From: Archaeoglobaceae archaeon
Lineage (GTDB): Archaea > Halobacteriota > Archaeoglobi > Archaeoglobales > JdFR-42
Length of the DNA: 12,266 nt
Reading direction: 5' to 3'
Assembly (NCBI GenBank): GCA_015523685.1
Contig: WAJW01000216.1
Coordinates: 1 to 12,266 of the forward strand
Shown here: positions 1 to 7,523 of the stretch, one piece after another
How positions within the stretch are numbered: the stretch's first letter is position 1
How the letters are laid out: each line of letters starts with the position of its first letter
Notes under the pieces: generated by a model
What the model saw: only the letters and a program-made list of their open reading frames with translations
Told to the model about the DNA's origin: nothing
Databases searched by the model: none
Translations under genes and position numbers: made by a program

Positions 1-516
1 CACAAGAATGTTGAGAACGCCATAAGGCTCGTTCAGGAACTGAACAGCTATACCCGGTTTGTTCTCCAGCCGATGAGAGGGCACTTCAACGTTGTCGGAG
101 CGGATCAGGTTCCGACGTGGGAGGTTGGTTATCCATTCGCCATAGATTTTTCAAGGGGATACGCAAGATTTTCTCCCTCGGAGTATGCCGTGACATCAAT
201 CCTGAATCGGGGGGACTGCGATTCTGCCCTTATAATTGCCTCAGATCCCGTTGCCCATCTGCCCATGAAGGCGGTCAGACATCTTTCAAAGATTCCCGTC
301 ATCCAGATAGACCCTCATCCGAATCTCACAACCAAACTGGCGGATGTCGTCATTCCATCTGCCATTGTGGGAATAGAGGCAGAGGGAACCGTGTACAGGA
401 TGGATGGGATCCCCATGCATCTTGAGAAATTTATTGATGGTGAGTATCTGACGGATGAAGAGATACTTGAAAGAATATACAGAAAGGTGGTTGAACTGAG
501 AGGAGATGCGTTATGA
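1..516 (+). CDS. fwdB: Formylmethanofuran dehydrogenase subunit B, C-terminal part (5' end outside window)
   Basis: The reading frame is open from base 1 (H-K-N-V-E-N-A...) to the TGA at 514-516, so this is about the last 171 residues of a longer protein. FwdB is the molybdopterin (Mo or W) subunit of formylmethanofuran dehydrogenase. It reduces CO2 to formate in the cytoplasm, and the formate passes to FwdA. Family-typical stretches are PMRGHFNVVGADQVPTW, YPFAIDFSRGYAR, ALIIASDPVAHLP and QIDPHPNLTT, the last close to the end of the molybdopterin oxidoreductase fold. The N-terminal iron-sulfur site and the metal-ligand residue lie outside the window. The stop codon overlaps the fwdA start (ATGA), and fwdA and fwdC follow, which makes the assignment secure. 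Whether this is a tungsten (Fwd) or molybdenum (Fmd) isoform cannot be judged from this part. Confidence 0.93.
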   Translation, partial: HKNVENAIRLVQELNSYTRFVLQPMRGHFNVVGADQVPTWEVGYPFAIDFSRGYARFSPSEYAVTSILNRGDCDSALIIASDPVAHLPMKAVRHLSKIPVIQIDPHPNLTTKLADVVIPSAIVGIEAEGTVYRMDGIPMHLEKFIDGEYLTDEEILERIYRKVVELRGDAL

Positions 517-2183
517 ACCTCATAATTAAAAACGGTATTGTGTACGACCCCGCGAACGGAATCTCTGGAGAGAAAATGGATATCTTCATAGAAGATGGAA
601 GGATAGTGGAGGAAGTTAAGGATGGCAGGGTGATAGATGCATCCGGAAAGCTCGTCGTTCCGGGCGGGGTGGATATGCACTCCCATATAGCCGGAGGAAA
701 GATGAACACCGCAAGGGTGATGAGGCCTGATGATATAAATTCCAGAAAGAAGGTGAATCCCGGTTTCAGGGCTGAATCTGGATATACCGTGCCAAACTCA
801 TACGGAATAGGATACAGATACGCGAGAATGGGTTACACAACGGTCTTTGAACCTGCAAATCCACCTCTATCGGCCCTGCACACCCATGAGGAGCTCGACG
901 CGATTCCCATGGTTGATAAGGGCGCGCTTGTTCTAACGGGAAACAACTGGAATGTTATGAATTTTGTCAGGGAGAGGGACATTGAGAAGCTCAAGGCATA
1001 CCTTTCCTGGCTCATTTTCAAAACAAAGAGTTATGGAATAAAGATTGTCAATCCTGGAGGAATCGAGGCATGGGCTTACGGGAAGAACATGCGTGGACTC
1101 GATGACACCGTTCCACATTTTGAAGTTACGCCGAGAGAGATCATAACAAACCTCATCAGGGCGAACGAGTCTCTTAATCTCCCTCATTCAGTTCATCTGC
1201 ACTGCAACAATCTCGGGGTTCCGGGAAATTTCGAGACCACAATAGAATCCATGAAACTTGCTGAAGGATTCAATAACCCTGAAAGACAGGTTCTTCATGT
1301 CACTCATGTGCAGTTCAACGCATACGCCGGCGATTCCTGGAAAACATTCTCATCCGGGGCCGGGGAGATTGCAAAGTACGTTAATTCTCACGACAATATA
1401 ACCATCGATATGGGTCAGCCCGTGTTTGGTTCTGCAACTACCATGACCGCAGATGCTCCTGCCCAGTTTGCCCTTCACAAACTGACAAAGGCGAAGTGGG
1501 GCAACATGGACGTTGAGCTTGAGACGGGAGCTGGAATAATACCCTTTTACTATTCCCCAAAAAATCCAGTTACCGCTGTCCAGTGGGCAATAGGACTTGA
1601 ACTCGGTCTCCTCGTTGATTCAGACAGGGTTGTACTTTCAACAGATAACCCCAATGGCGGACCTTTCACCGCTTATCCGGATATAATGGCGATGCTGATG
1701 AGCAGTAAAAAGAGGGAGGAGGAGCTTGAAAAGGCCCACGCATTCGTGGGTAAGGCCACCTCGTTACCTTCAATCGACACTGAAAAGACCCTCGAGGAAG
1801 TTATACAGATGACACGCTCCCTCCCGGCAAAAATCCTGAATCTGCCCCGAAAAGGGCATCTTGGCAGTGGTGCAGATGGTGATGTGGCAATCTACGATAT
1901 TAACCCCCTTGAAACGGACCCTTCCAGGGAACATGAAAGAGTAAAAAAGGCATTTTCAACGGCAGAATACACCATCAAAAATGGTGAGATAATTTCAGAA
2001 AAGGGTGAAATCAAGAAAGAGGTCTATGGAAAGACAATCTGGGTGAACTCCTTCAGGGAGGATGACTGGAATCTCATCGGAGATGATGTGAGCAGGATAT
2101 TCAGCTTCTATTCCCTTGAACTCTCAAACTATGGAGTTGAGGAATCCTGGATAAGAAACAGCAGTCCCGTGGAGGTGGCATGA
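513..2183 (+). CDS. fwdA: Formylmethanofuran dehydrogenase subunit A (amidohydrolase-fold subunit)
   Basis: This 556-residue protein is full length for FwdA. It belongs to the dihydroorotase-like amidohydrolase superfamily and condenses formate with methanofuran at a binuclear metal site, receiving formate from FwdB through an internal tunnel. Metal-site residues are visible in order: HxH in VDMHSHIAGG (H56, H58); a lysine in YGIKIVNPGG (K177), at the position of the carboxylated lysine of the family; H228/H230 in SVHLHCNN; H262/H265 in LHVTHVQFNAYAGDSW; and the catalytic aspartate D378 in LSTDNPNGG. All are intact. The ATG overlaps the fwdB stop by 4 nt and has GGAG about 7 nt upstream, so translation is probably coupled. 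The gene ends in an ATGA overlap with fwdC. I see no sign of truncation. Confidence 0.96.
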   Translation: MNLIIKNGIVYDPANGISGEKMDIFIEDGRIVEEVKDGRVIDASGKLVVPGGVDMHSHIAGGKMNTARVMRPDDINSRKKVNPGFRAESGYTVPNSYGIGYRYARMGYTTVFEPANPPLSALHTHEELDAIPMVDKGALVLTGNNWNVMNFVRERDIEKLKAYLSWLIFKTKSYGIKIVNPGGIEAWAYGKNMRGLDDTVPHFEVTPREIITNLIRANESLNLPHSVHLHCNNLGVPGNFETTIESMKLAEGFNNPERQVLHVTHVQFNAYAGDSWKTFSSGAGEIAKYVNSHDNITIDMGQPVFGSATTMTADAPAQFALHKLTKAKWGNMDVELETGAGIIPFYYSPKNPVTAVQWAIGLELGLLVDSDRVVLSTDNPNGGPFTAYPDIMAMLMSSKKREEELEKAHAFVGKATSLPSIDTEKTLEEVIQMTRSLPAKILNLPRKGHLGSGADGDVAIYDINPLETDPSREHERVKKAFSTAEYTIKNGEIISEKGEIKKEVYGKTIWVNSFREDDWNLIGDDVSRIFSFYSLELSNYGVEESWIRNSSPVEVA

Positions 2184-2899
2184 TGATAGTTCTCCGTCTC
2201 AAAAACGAGATTGAAGTACCTGTAGAGATGGACGGAATACTTCCATCTGCCATATCAGGGAAAAGCAGAGAGGAGATAGAGGCGATGAAGATATATCACG
2301 GAAACAGAATTGTTTCTCTTGGTGAAATTTTCCATGTCAGCGTGGAGGAAGGAGATGAGGATACCATATTATGTGATGGAGATTTTTCAAAGGTGAAATG
2401 GCTCGGTAGTGGAATGGATGGAGGGAGAATACTGGTCAGGGGCAATGCAGGGGTACACTGCGGTGCAAGAATGAAAGACGGGGAGATTCTCATAGAGGGA
2501 AACGCAGATGATTACCTCGGAGCGGAAATGACCGGAGGCAAAATAGAGGTAAAGGGAAACGCGGGGAATTACGTGGGTTCTGCATATCACGGTGATACAA
2601 AGGGGATGAGGGGTGGAGAAATAATCATTCATGGCTCTGCGGGAAATTTTGTTGGAGAGAAGATGTCACAGGGATCCATAACCATAAAGGGAAATGCGGG
2701 AGATTTTGTGGGGTACAGAATGAGCGGTGGTATGATAACCGTGGAGGGCGATGCCGGTATCACCGGAGCCTCAATGCTCGGGGGGAGGATTACGGTGGAA
2801 GGAGATTGCATTGTACCCCCCACGTTTGAGAGGACGGAGGATGGTCTGACAGGAGACTTTATTGAAGGGGGGAAGGGGGTGCTGATAACAGGTACATAG
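2180..2899 (+). CDS. fwdC: Formylmethanofuran dehydrogenase subunit C (GXGXG-type beta-helix repeats)
   Basis: This protein of about 239 residues is FwdC. It is homologous to the C-terminal beta-helix domain of glutamate synthase and is a structural subunit that packs against FwdA in the Fwd complex. From about residue 75 onward at least six imperfect repeats of the type G-N-A-G-x-x-x-G-x-x-M-x-G-G-x-I are visible, for example GNAGNYVG, GSAGNFVG and GNAGDFVG. Two adjacent ATGs are possible starts (2180 and 2183). The strong GGAGGTGG at 2171-2178 sits only 1 nt from the first and 4 nt from the second, so the second may be used. Either way the start overlaps or abuts the fwdA stop. The next gene starts 7 nt after the TAG, so the four genes read as one transcript. 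A separate FwdD gene is not in the visible part and may lie upstream of fwdB. Confidence 0.94.
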   Translation: MMIVLRLKNEIEVPVEMDGILPSAISGKSREEIEAMKIYHGNRIVSLGEIFHVSVEEGDEDTILCDGDFSKVKWLGSGMDGGRILVRGNAGVHCGARMKDGEILIEGNADDYLGAEMTGGKIEVKGNAGNYVGSAYHGDTKGMRGGEIIIHGSAGNFVGEKMSQGSITIKGNAGDFVGYRMSGGMITVEGDAGITGASMLGGRITVEGDCIVPPTFERTEDGLTGDFIEGGKGVLITGT

Positions 2900-2906
2900 G
2901 AGGTAA

Positions 2907-4886
2907 ATGAGCATAAAACAAACCATCTGTCCGCTCTGCGGAGTTGGATGCAACATAATCCCTCATGTGGAGGACAACAGGATTACCTCCATCAAACCGG
3001 CAGGTGTGCCCCCAAACTTCAATTCTCTTTGCATAAAGGGCCAGACGGTTCACGAGTGGGTTCATCATCCCGACAGGCTGAAATTCCCGATGATCAACGG
3101 GAAAAGGGCATCGTGGGACGAGGCCATAGAATTTGTCTCAGATAAAATTCTGGAGACTCTAAAGGAGAGCGGGCCAAACTCCCTTTATTTCCTCTCCTCC
3201 TCCTTCAGCCCGAACGAGGATAACTACATACTGAGCAAATTTGTGAGGGCTCTGGGCACCAACAATATCGACAACTGTGCAAGATTGTGCCACTCACCGT
3301 CTGTGGAAATACTCAGATACATGCTTGGATCCGCAGCTGTATCAAATCCACTTGAGGATCTGGCCCATTCCGATATAATATGGATCATCGGGTCAAACAT
3401 GGTTGAAACTCATCCCGTTGCGGTCAGATATATCCTTGAAGGAAAGAGAAATGGCTCCAGAATTGTTGCAATTGACCCGAGATCCTCTTCGACGACCAAA
3501 ATAGCCGATGAGCACATCCAGATAAAACCTGGAAAGGATCTATACCTCATAGGTGGAGTCCTGAATGTAATTCTGAGCGAAAAGCTTTACGACGAGAATT
3601 ACGTTTTTGACAGACTTGAAAATTTTGAGGAATTTTCAAAATCCCTCGTGGACTACAACCCTAAGAGAGTCAGTTCCATTGCAGGTGTGAGCGAGAAAGA
3701 TATGTACAGAATGGCGAGAGAATTTTCATCAGCAGAAAATGCCTCCATAATTTACTGCATGGGCATATGCCATCAGCTTACGGGCTATATGAACGTTGCA
3801 GGGCTCGCATCTCTCCTTTTACTGACAGGAAAGTTCAGCAAACCGTACTCGGGGCTCTATCCGCTGAGGGGAAAAAGCAATGTCCAGGGTGCATGTGACA
3901 TGGGCGCTCTGCCGAATGTCATTCCCGGATACATTTCCTTGAAAGACCCTTCAGTTAACAGACTGGAAGCAATCTGGGGTTTCAGAATTCCTGAAAAAAA
4001 AGGGATCAGAGAAACCGAGCTGTTTGAGAAAATTGAAGATGGTGAGATCAGATTCCTGTATGTGATGGGTGAAAACCCGGTTGGATCACATCCAAATTCC
4101 CTGAGGGTGGAAAAAGCCCTTGAAGAGGTATTCCTTGTCGCCCAAGACATATTTCCAAATGAGACAACTGCACATGCGGATGTTGTTTTTCCCGCTTCCT
4201 GCTTTGCCGAAAGAGAAGGGACTGTAACGAGTACTGAAAGGAGAGTCCAGAGACTCAGGAAAATCGTGGAACCTCCAGGAGAAGCAAGACCCGACTGGGT
4301 TGTAATAAGGGATATAGCCCAGAAACTCGGGATGTCTGGCTTCTCTTTCAATTCCGAGAAGGAGATATTCGAAGAGATAAGGAAGGCCGTTCCCCAGTAC
4401 AGCAACATAGATTATGAAAAGGGTGGCATATGGGGGTCCAGAAGGCTGTTCTCCCGGAAATTCTTAACAAAGAGTGGAAAAGCGCGACTGTTCCCTCTAA
4501 AAATGCCTGAAAGCAATGGAGATGAGGAGGATTATCCTTTCCTGATGATAACAGGGAGGACAATGTTTCACTTTCACTCCTCGGTTCAGACAGGAAGATC
4601 CGTCACACTCACAAAAAGACTCAGCAAGCCCTATGCAGAGATAAGTTACTATGATGCTGATGAACTGGGGATAGAGGAGGGGGATCTGATAGAGATCGAA
4701 TCCAGGCTGAGCAGTATAGTATTGGAGGCAAGGGTGAGTGATAAGGTGGGATTAAAGCAGGTTTTCGTGCCAATTCACTTCATTCAGGCCCATCCTAACA
4801 GATTGATTGATGAGAGATTTGAATCATGTTCAAAGGTGCCCGCGTACAACGCTGTCAATGTCAGAATAAGAAAAGTTGAACAATGA
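2907..4886 (+). CDS. fdhA: Formate dehydrogenase-like molybdopterin oxidoreductase, catalytic (alpha) subunit
   Basis: This 659-residue protein belongs to the DMSO-reductase/formate dehydrogenase superfamily. The N-terminal [4Fe-4S] site is present: C8-x2-C11-x3-C15 and C42 in LCIKG. C128-H129 in ARLCHSP is at the position of the metal-ligating Sec/Cys and catalytic His of formate dehydrogenases, and Cys is encoded here (TGC). R321 in LRGKSNVQGACDMG matches the conserved substrate-binding Arg region of the same family. The molybdopterin dinucleotide-binding domain occupies roughly residues 540-655 (FLMITGRTMFHFHSS and following). It probably oxidises formate or reduces CO2. GGAGGT lies just before the ATG. 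It is distinct from the FwdB fragment upstream, so two related molybdopterin proteins share an operon. No beta subunit (FdhB) or hydrogenase gene is next to it, so its electron partner is unknown. It is a strong family match, but the substrate is inferred. Confidence 0.88.
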   Translation: MSIKQTICPLCGVGCNIIPHVEDNRITSIKPAGVPPNFNSLCIKGQTVHEWVHHPDRLKFPMINGKRASWDEAIEFVSDKILETLKESGPNSLYFLSSSFSPNEDNYILSKFVRALGTNNIDNCARLCHSPSVEILRYMLGSAAVSNPLEDLAHSDIIWIIGSNMVETHPVAVRYILEGKRNGSRIVAIDPRSSSTTKIADEHIQIKPGKDLYLIGGVLNVILSEKLYDENYVFDRLENFEEFSKSLVDYNPKRVSSIAGVSEKDMYRMAREFSSAENASIIYCMGICHQLTGYMNVAGLASLLLLTGKFSKPYSGLYPLRGKSNVQGACDMGALPNVIPGYISLKDPSVNRLEAIWGFRIPEKKGIRETELFEKIEDGEIRFLYVMGENPVGSHPNSLRVEKALEEVFLVAQDIFPNETTAHADVVFPASCFAEREGTVTSTERRVQRLRKIVEPPGEARPDWVVIRDIAQKLGMSGFSFNSEKEIFEEIRKAVPQYSNIDYEKGGIWGSRRLFSRKFLTKSGKARLFPLKMPESNGDEEDYPFLMITGRTMFHFHSSVQTGRSVTLTKRLSKPYAEISYYDADELGIEEGDLIEIESRLSSIVLEARVSDKVGLKQVFVPIHFIQAHPNRLIDERFESCSKVPAYNAVNVRIRKVEQ

Positions 4887-4890
4887 TTTC

Positions 4891-4912
4891 CGTATACGGG
4901 GATAAACTTATC
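4891..4912 (+). promoter_or_regulatory. Two small palindromes, possible promoter/operator
   Basis: The short gap after the formate dehydrogenase gene holds the perfect 8-bp palindrome CGTATACG (4891-4898), closely followed by GATAAACTTATC (4901-4912; GATAA and TTATC arms around 2 nt). The second is TATA-like and lies about 25-30 nt before the ATG at 4936, which has no Shine-Dalgarno site. It could therefore be the TATA box of a leaderless transcript. This is a spacing-based guess. Confidence 0.3.
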
Positions 4913-4935
4913 ACTGTCCAATCATACCACAGAAC

Positions 4936-5086
4936 ATGAAACCAAAAGAGATTGCCCTCCTTATCCTGGCACTGTTCATTGCAATTTTTCTGGTTAGAGT
5001 TGTCATCGTGGTTTCTTTACCTGGGTATCTTCTTGATTGTGATGTACATAATCTACAGATTTCTCAAGGGAATGACAGGATGGTGA
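4936..5086 (+). pseudogene. Tiny hydrophobic membrane protein gene, apparently frameshifted
   Basis: From the ATG at 4936 the frame encodes a short polar start (MKPKE) and then a continuous hydrophobic helix (IALLILALFIAIFLVRVVI). After about position 5007 this frame turns into non-hydrophobic sequence, while the frame one base later becomes strongly hydrophobic: WFLYLGIFLIVMYIIYRFLKG, ending at TGA 5084-5086. The best reading is one protein of about 49 residues with one or two membrane helices, interrupted by one extra base near 5008. I do not recognise the family. The TGA lies in the same frame as, and 21 nt before, the next gene's ATG, so the two would be co-transcribed. The break may be a real mutation, a sequencing error or, less likely, recoding. 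If unbroken, the 4936 frame would run to 5139 with an unconvincing C-terminus. Confidence 0.45.
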
Positions 5087-5107
5087 TCAAAAGATTTATC
5101 AAATGGC

Positions 5108-5539
5108 ATGAACCTTCACGATACCATGAGCCTGGATGAGATTCTGAAATTTTTTGACAGATCATGCAGACCAGAAGAGCCCGTTGTATGGGTTGGAACG
5201 ATCAGAGATGGCAGTCCCCATGTCGTGCCCGTATGTTTTGTGAAACCATTCAATGGAAAGCTCGTTATTGCAAATAATTTCATTACCCGTACCGTAAAAA
5301 ACATACTTCAGGGCTCCAGGATTTCTGTCAGCTCGGTTGTCAGGGGTGAGAGTGGATTCGATGGATACATGGTCGTGGGCAGGGCAGAAATTGAAGAGAA
5401 AGGGGATATCTTCGAGATGATAAAGAAGGAGGTTGAAACGGCCTCCGGGGGGAGAAGATCTCCAAGATCAGCTGTTATAGTAACCCCTGAAGAGGTTTAC
5501 TCTCTCAAACCGGGCCATGGAAAGAAGAGGTTGATTTAA
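5108..5539 (+). CDS. Pyridoxamine 5'-phosphate oxidase-family split-barrel flavoprotein (first copy)
   Basis: This small soluble protein of about 143 residues has the split beta-barrel fold of the PNPOx/FDOR family, whose members bind FMN or F420. The diagnostic pattern is visible: VVWVGTIRDGSPHVVPVCFV (strand-turn-strand), KLVIANNFITRTVKNI (cofactor-phosphate region), then RISVSSVV and GYMVVGRAEI. The C-terminus ends in a basic GHGKKRLI. The substrate is unknown. An archaeon of this type makes F420, so an F420- or FMN-linked reductase or flavin carrier is plausible. The start is uncertain: ATG 5108 and ATG 5126 are both possible. Neither has a well-spaced Shine-Dalgarno site, and a GGTGAT at 5082-5087 lies about 20 nt before the first. 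The gene converges on the operon to its right, and the two stop codons overlap within TTAA at 5536-5539. A relative of the same fold lies at 8917-9333. Confidence 0.8.
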   Translation: MNLHDTMSLDEILKFFDRSCRPEEPVVWVGTIRDGSPHVVPVCFVKPFNGKLVIANNFITRTVKNILQGSRISVSSVVRGESGFDGYMVVGRAEIEEKGDIFEMIKKEVETASGGRRSPRSAVIVTPEEVYSLKPGHGKKRLI

Positions 5540-6423
5540 CGGTAGTGGTGCCCTTCGGGGTGGACTGAATCAACAATTCCGGTTTCAAATACCTCTCTTT
5601 TTCCAGGTTTTTTGTCTATGTATCCGAGAGAATGGAGTATCTCAGCAAACTCGAGGGTTGCATTTACGTATTCCGGAGGAATCGAAGCGCAGTACTTTGG
5701 TGAGAGCCTTAAGATTTTCTCGATTGTCTCCCTGTCGAGAAATCCCTCGTAACCCCTCTCAACCACTCCAGCCACCCATTTGGGATTTTCTCTCATCATG
5801 TGGCACGCCCACTCATGCTTGACTATGAAATCCCTGAGCTCATCCACCCTCTCCAGCATATCGCCGGTTACAACGATACCATAACTCGGGTTGTACGGCA
5901 TAAGTTCTGAAGGTGGGACGAGTATCTTACCTCCAGCATTCTTCACGAGCACGGCCAGGTTCGGGGTTCCGCAGACTGCATCCAGTTTACCCGTTTCATA
6001 ATCCAGAAGTATCATGTCTGCCCATGGATAGTTTATCACTTCTGCATTAACACCATAATCCTCCAGTTTTTTTCTGAGTATAACATCGTGTATGCTTCCT
6101 CTCGAGGGAACACCAATTTTCATTCCATCAAGCTGCTTAAAGGCCAGCTCTTCTCCAGCTTCTTCCGAAGAATTGAATTTGTCCTTTCCCGCAATGACCG
6201 TACCTTCCACATGTCCTCCCGCAATGCATTTAAGCTCAACTCCCTCATCGATTCCCACCATGGCTGGTGGCAGACCTATATAGGCGAGGTCTATCTCCCC
6301 CCTCTCAAAGGCTCTTACTATGGCAGGCCCCGTCCCGAACAGTTTCCATTCAGCAATCAGAATCCCGATTTCCCTCAGCAGATGGGAGGTGTGATATGCT
6401 GTGGAAAGATATCCGATTCTCAT
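5536..6423 (-). CDS. Cytoplasmic NitT/TauT/SsuA-type substrate-binding-like protein in the coenzyme M operon
   Basis: This 295-residue protein matches the fold of nitrate/sulfonate/taurine-type (NMT1/SsuA-like) ABC-transporter binding proteins. It starts RIGYLSTAYHTSHLL, followed by FGTGPAIVRAFERGEIDLAY and IGLPPAMVG (residues 29-57), then KIGVPSRGSIHDVILRKKL, LDAVCGTPNLAVL and NPSYGIVV. No signal peptide, lipobox or membrane anchor precedes the first strand. The ATG is fixed by a 4-nt ATGA overlap with the comDE stop, so the protein should stay in the cytoplasm. No permease or ATPase gene is nearby. Several cytoplasmic enzymes share this fold (MqnA/MqnD in the futalosine pathway, THI5-like proteins), so an enzyme or sulfonate-binding chaperone role in coenzyme M synthesis is possible. 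A transport protein that lost its leader is the alternative. Family membership is fairly sure; the function is inferred. Confidence 0.8.
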   Translation of the reverse strand: MRIGYLSTAYHTSHLLREIGILIAEWKLFGTGPAIVRAFERGEIDLAYIGLPPAMVGIDEGVELKCIAGGHVEGTVIAGKDKFNSSEEAGEELAFKQLDGMKIGVPSRGSIHDVILRKKLEDYGVNAEVINYPWADMILLDYETGKLDAVCGTPNLAVLVKNAGGKILVPPSELMPYNPSYGIVVTGDMLERVDELRDFIVKHEWACHMMRENPKWVAGVVERGYEGFLDRETIEKILRLSPKYCASIPPEYVNATLEFAEILHSLGYIDKKPGKREVFETGIVDSVHPEGHHYR

Positions 6424-7523
6424 GCCTTTCCCCCCAGAGACTTCATAAACCTCTTTTTTATTTCAACGGGAGACAGGGGTATCAGGTCCACGTCCCTGTT
6501 TCCGGGCTTCAGGATCACATGGATGAACCTGGGCCCCCTTTCCCTCATCGCCCTCACAACTCCTTCAGGGGTTGATTCTCTGAAAGTCCGGTTGAATCCC
6601 ATGGAGACTGCAAGAGCCTGGAGATCAACACCTCTGAATGTATGGGTGGGCTGATTTCCGGTTGAACCATAGGAGAAGTTGTCCATGGCAAGAATCGTGA
6701 GATTTTCAAGATTTTCCACAGGTGGTATTGCAAGAGCAGATGGATTCATCAGGATGCTCCCATCACCATCTATGGAAACAACCTCTCTGTCGGTGGCCAT
6801 GGCAACACCCGTTGCAATGGATGTGACCAGTCCCATGCTACCGAGCATGTAAAAGTTAAGTTCAGAATCCCCCACATCGTACAGCTCTTTCGAGGGGATT
6901 CCGAGATTGCATACCACTGCTTTGCCTTCGAATTCTTCATGGATCCTCTCAAGCATTTCATATCGGGTTAGCTCCGGACTTGCCTTTTCGGTTCTCAATT
7001 CAATTCCAGGGATATGGTTCTTTTGAAATTCAAAATTTTTTTCAGGAGTCCATATATCCGGTTTTAAGAGAACTGCCTTTGGCGTTTCTTCCCTGAAGCT
7101 TTTTTCTACCATCTCTCCTATTATTTCTGGATTTGACCCATCAAAAATTCCATATTCCATCCCAAGAGCCCGAAGGAGAGACTCCATTTTTTCCCCAAGA
7201 GGTTTCTGGGCAGGTATTTTCTCTCCAAATTTACCCCTCCAGCTTATAAGGAGAGGAAGAGGAAGTTTATAGGTTAGAGTGAGTGAGCAGATCGCGTTTA
7301 TCATATTCCCGAATCCCGAACTCTGAATGATCATCAACCCCCTTTCTCCCCCCAGATAAAGACCCGATATGATTCCCACACCCTCCTCCTCCCTCGAAAG
7401 ATGGATGGTATGGAATCTCTCTTCCACGAGCCCGAGAAGTCTTTTTATCCTCTCACATGGAAGATACAGGACGTGCTCAACATCCCCCCGCTCAATCTCC
7501 CTCAGAACCTCCTCCTCAATCAT
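6420..7523 (-). CDS. comDE: Sulfopyruvate decarboxylase, fused alpha and beta subunits
   Basis: This 367-residue thiamine diphosphate enzyme should convert 3-sulfopyruvate to sulfoacetaldehyde and CO2 in coenzyme M synthesis. The ComD-like half covers about residues 1-165. It contains the cofactor-activating glutamate region SREEEGVG (E45-E47), then IIQSSGFGNMINAI and LLISWRGKFGE. The ComE-like half (about 185-367) carries SMGLVTSIATGVAMAT and the diphosphate/Mg motif GDGSILMN (DGDG 252-255), ending in the MDNFSYGSTG segment at about 280-289. In some methanogens the two subunits are separate genes; here they are one chain. The closely related phosphonopyruvate decarboxylase would look similar, but the overlapping cysteate synthase gene upstream (ATGA) decides for sulfopyruvate. 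The gene also overlaps the downstream binding-protein-like gene, so all three are translationally coupled. All key motifs look intact. Confidence 0.9.
   Translation of the reverse strand: MIEEEVLREIERGDVEHVLYLPCERIKRLLGLVEERFHTIHLSREEEGVGIISGLYLGGERGLMIIQSSGFGNMINAICSLTLTYKLPLPLLISWRGKFGEKIPAQKPLGEKMESLLRALGMEYGIFDGSNPEIIGEMVEKSFREETPKAVLLKPDIWTPEKNFEFQKNHIPGIELRTEKASPELTRYEMLERIHEEFEGKAVVCNLGIPSKELYDVGDSELNFYMLGSMGLVTSIATGVAMATDREVVSIDGDGSILMNPSALAIPPVENLENLTILAMDNFSYGSTGNQPTHTFRGVDLQALAVSMGFNRTFRESTPEGVVRAMRERGPRFIHVILKPGNRDVDLIPLSPVEIKKRFMKSLGGKA

Noticed and set aside
2400..2800. Repeating GGNAG-like DNA pattern in fwdC as a tandem repeat or CRISPR-like array
   Set aside because: It is explained by the glycine-rich beta-helix repeats of the protein. 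The DNA copies are imperfect and have no spacer structure.
3288..3293. Selenocysteine in the formate dehydrogenase active site
   Set aside because: The metal-ligand position is encoded by TGC (Cys), and there is no in-frame TGA.
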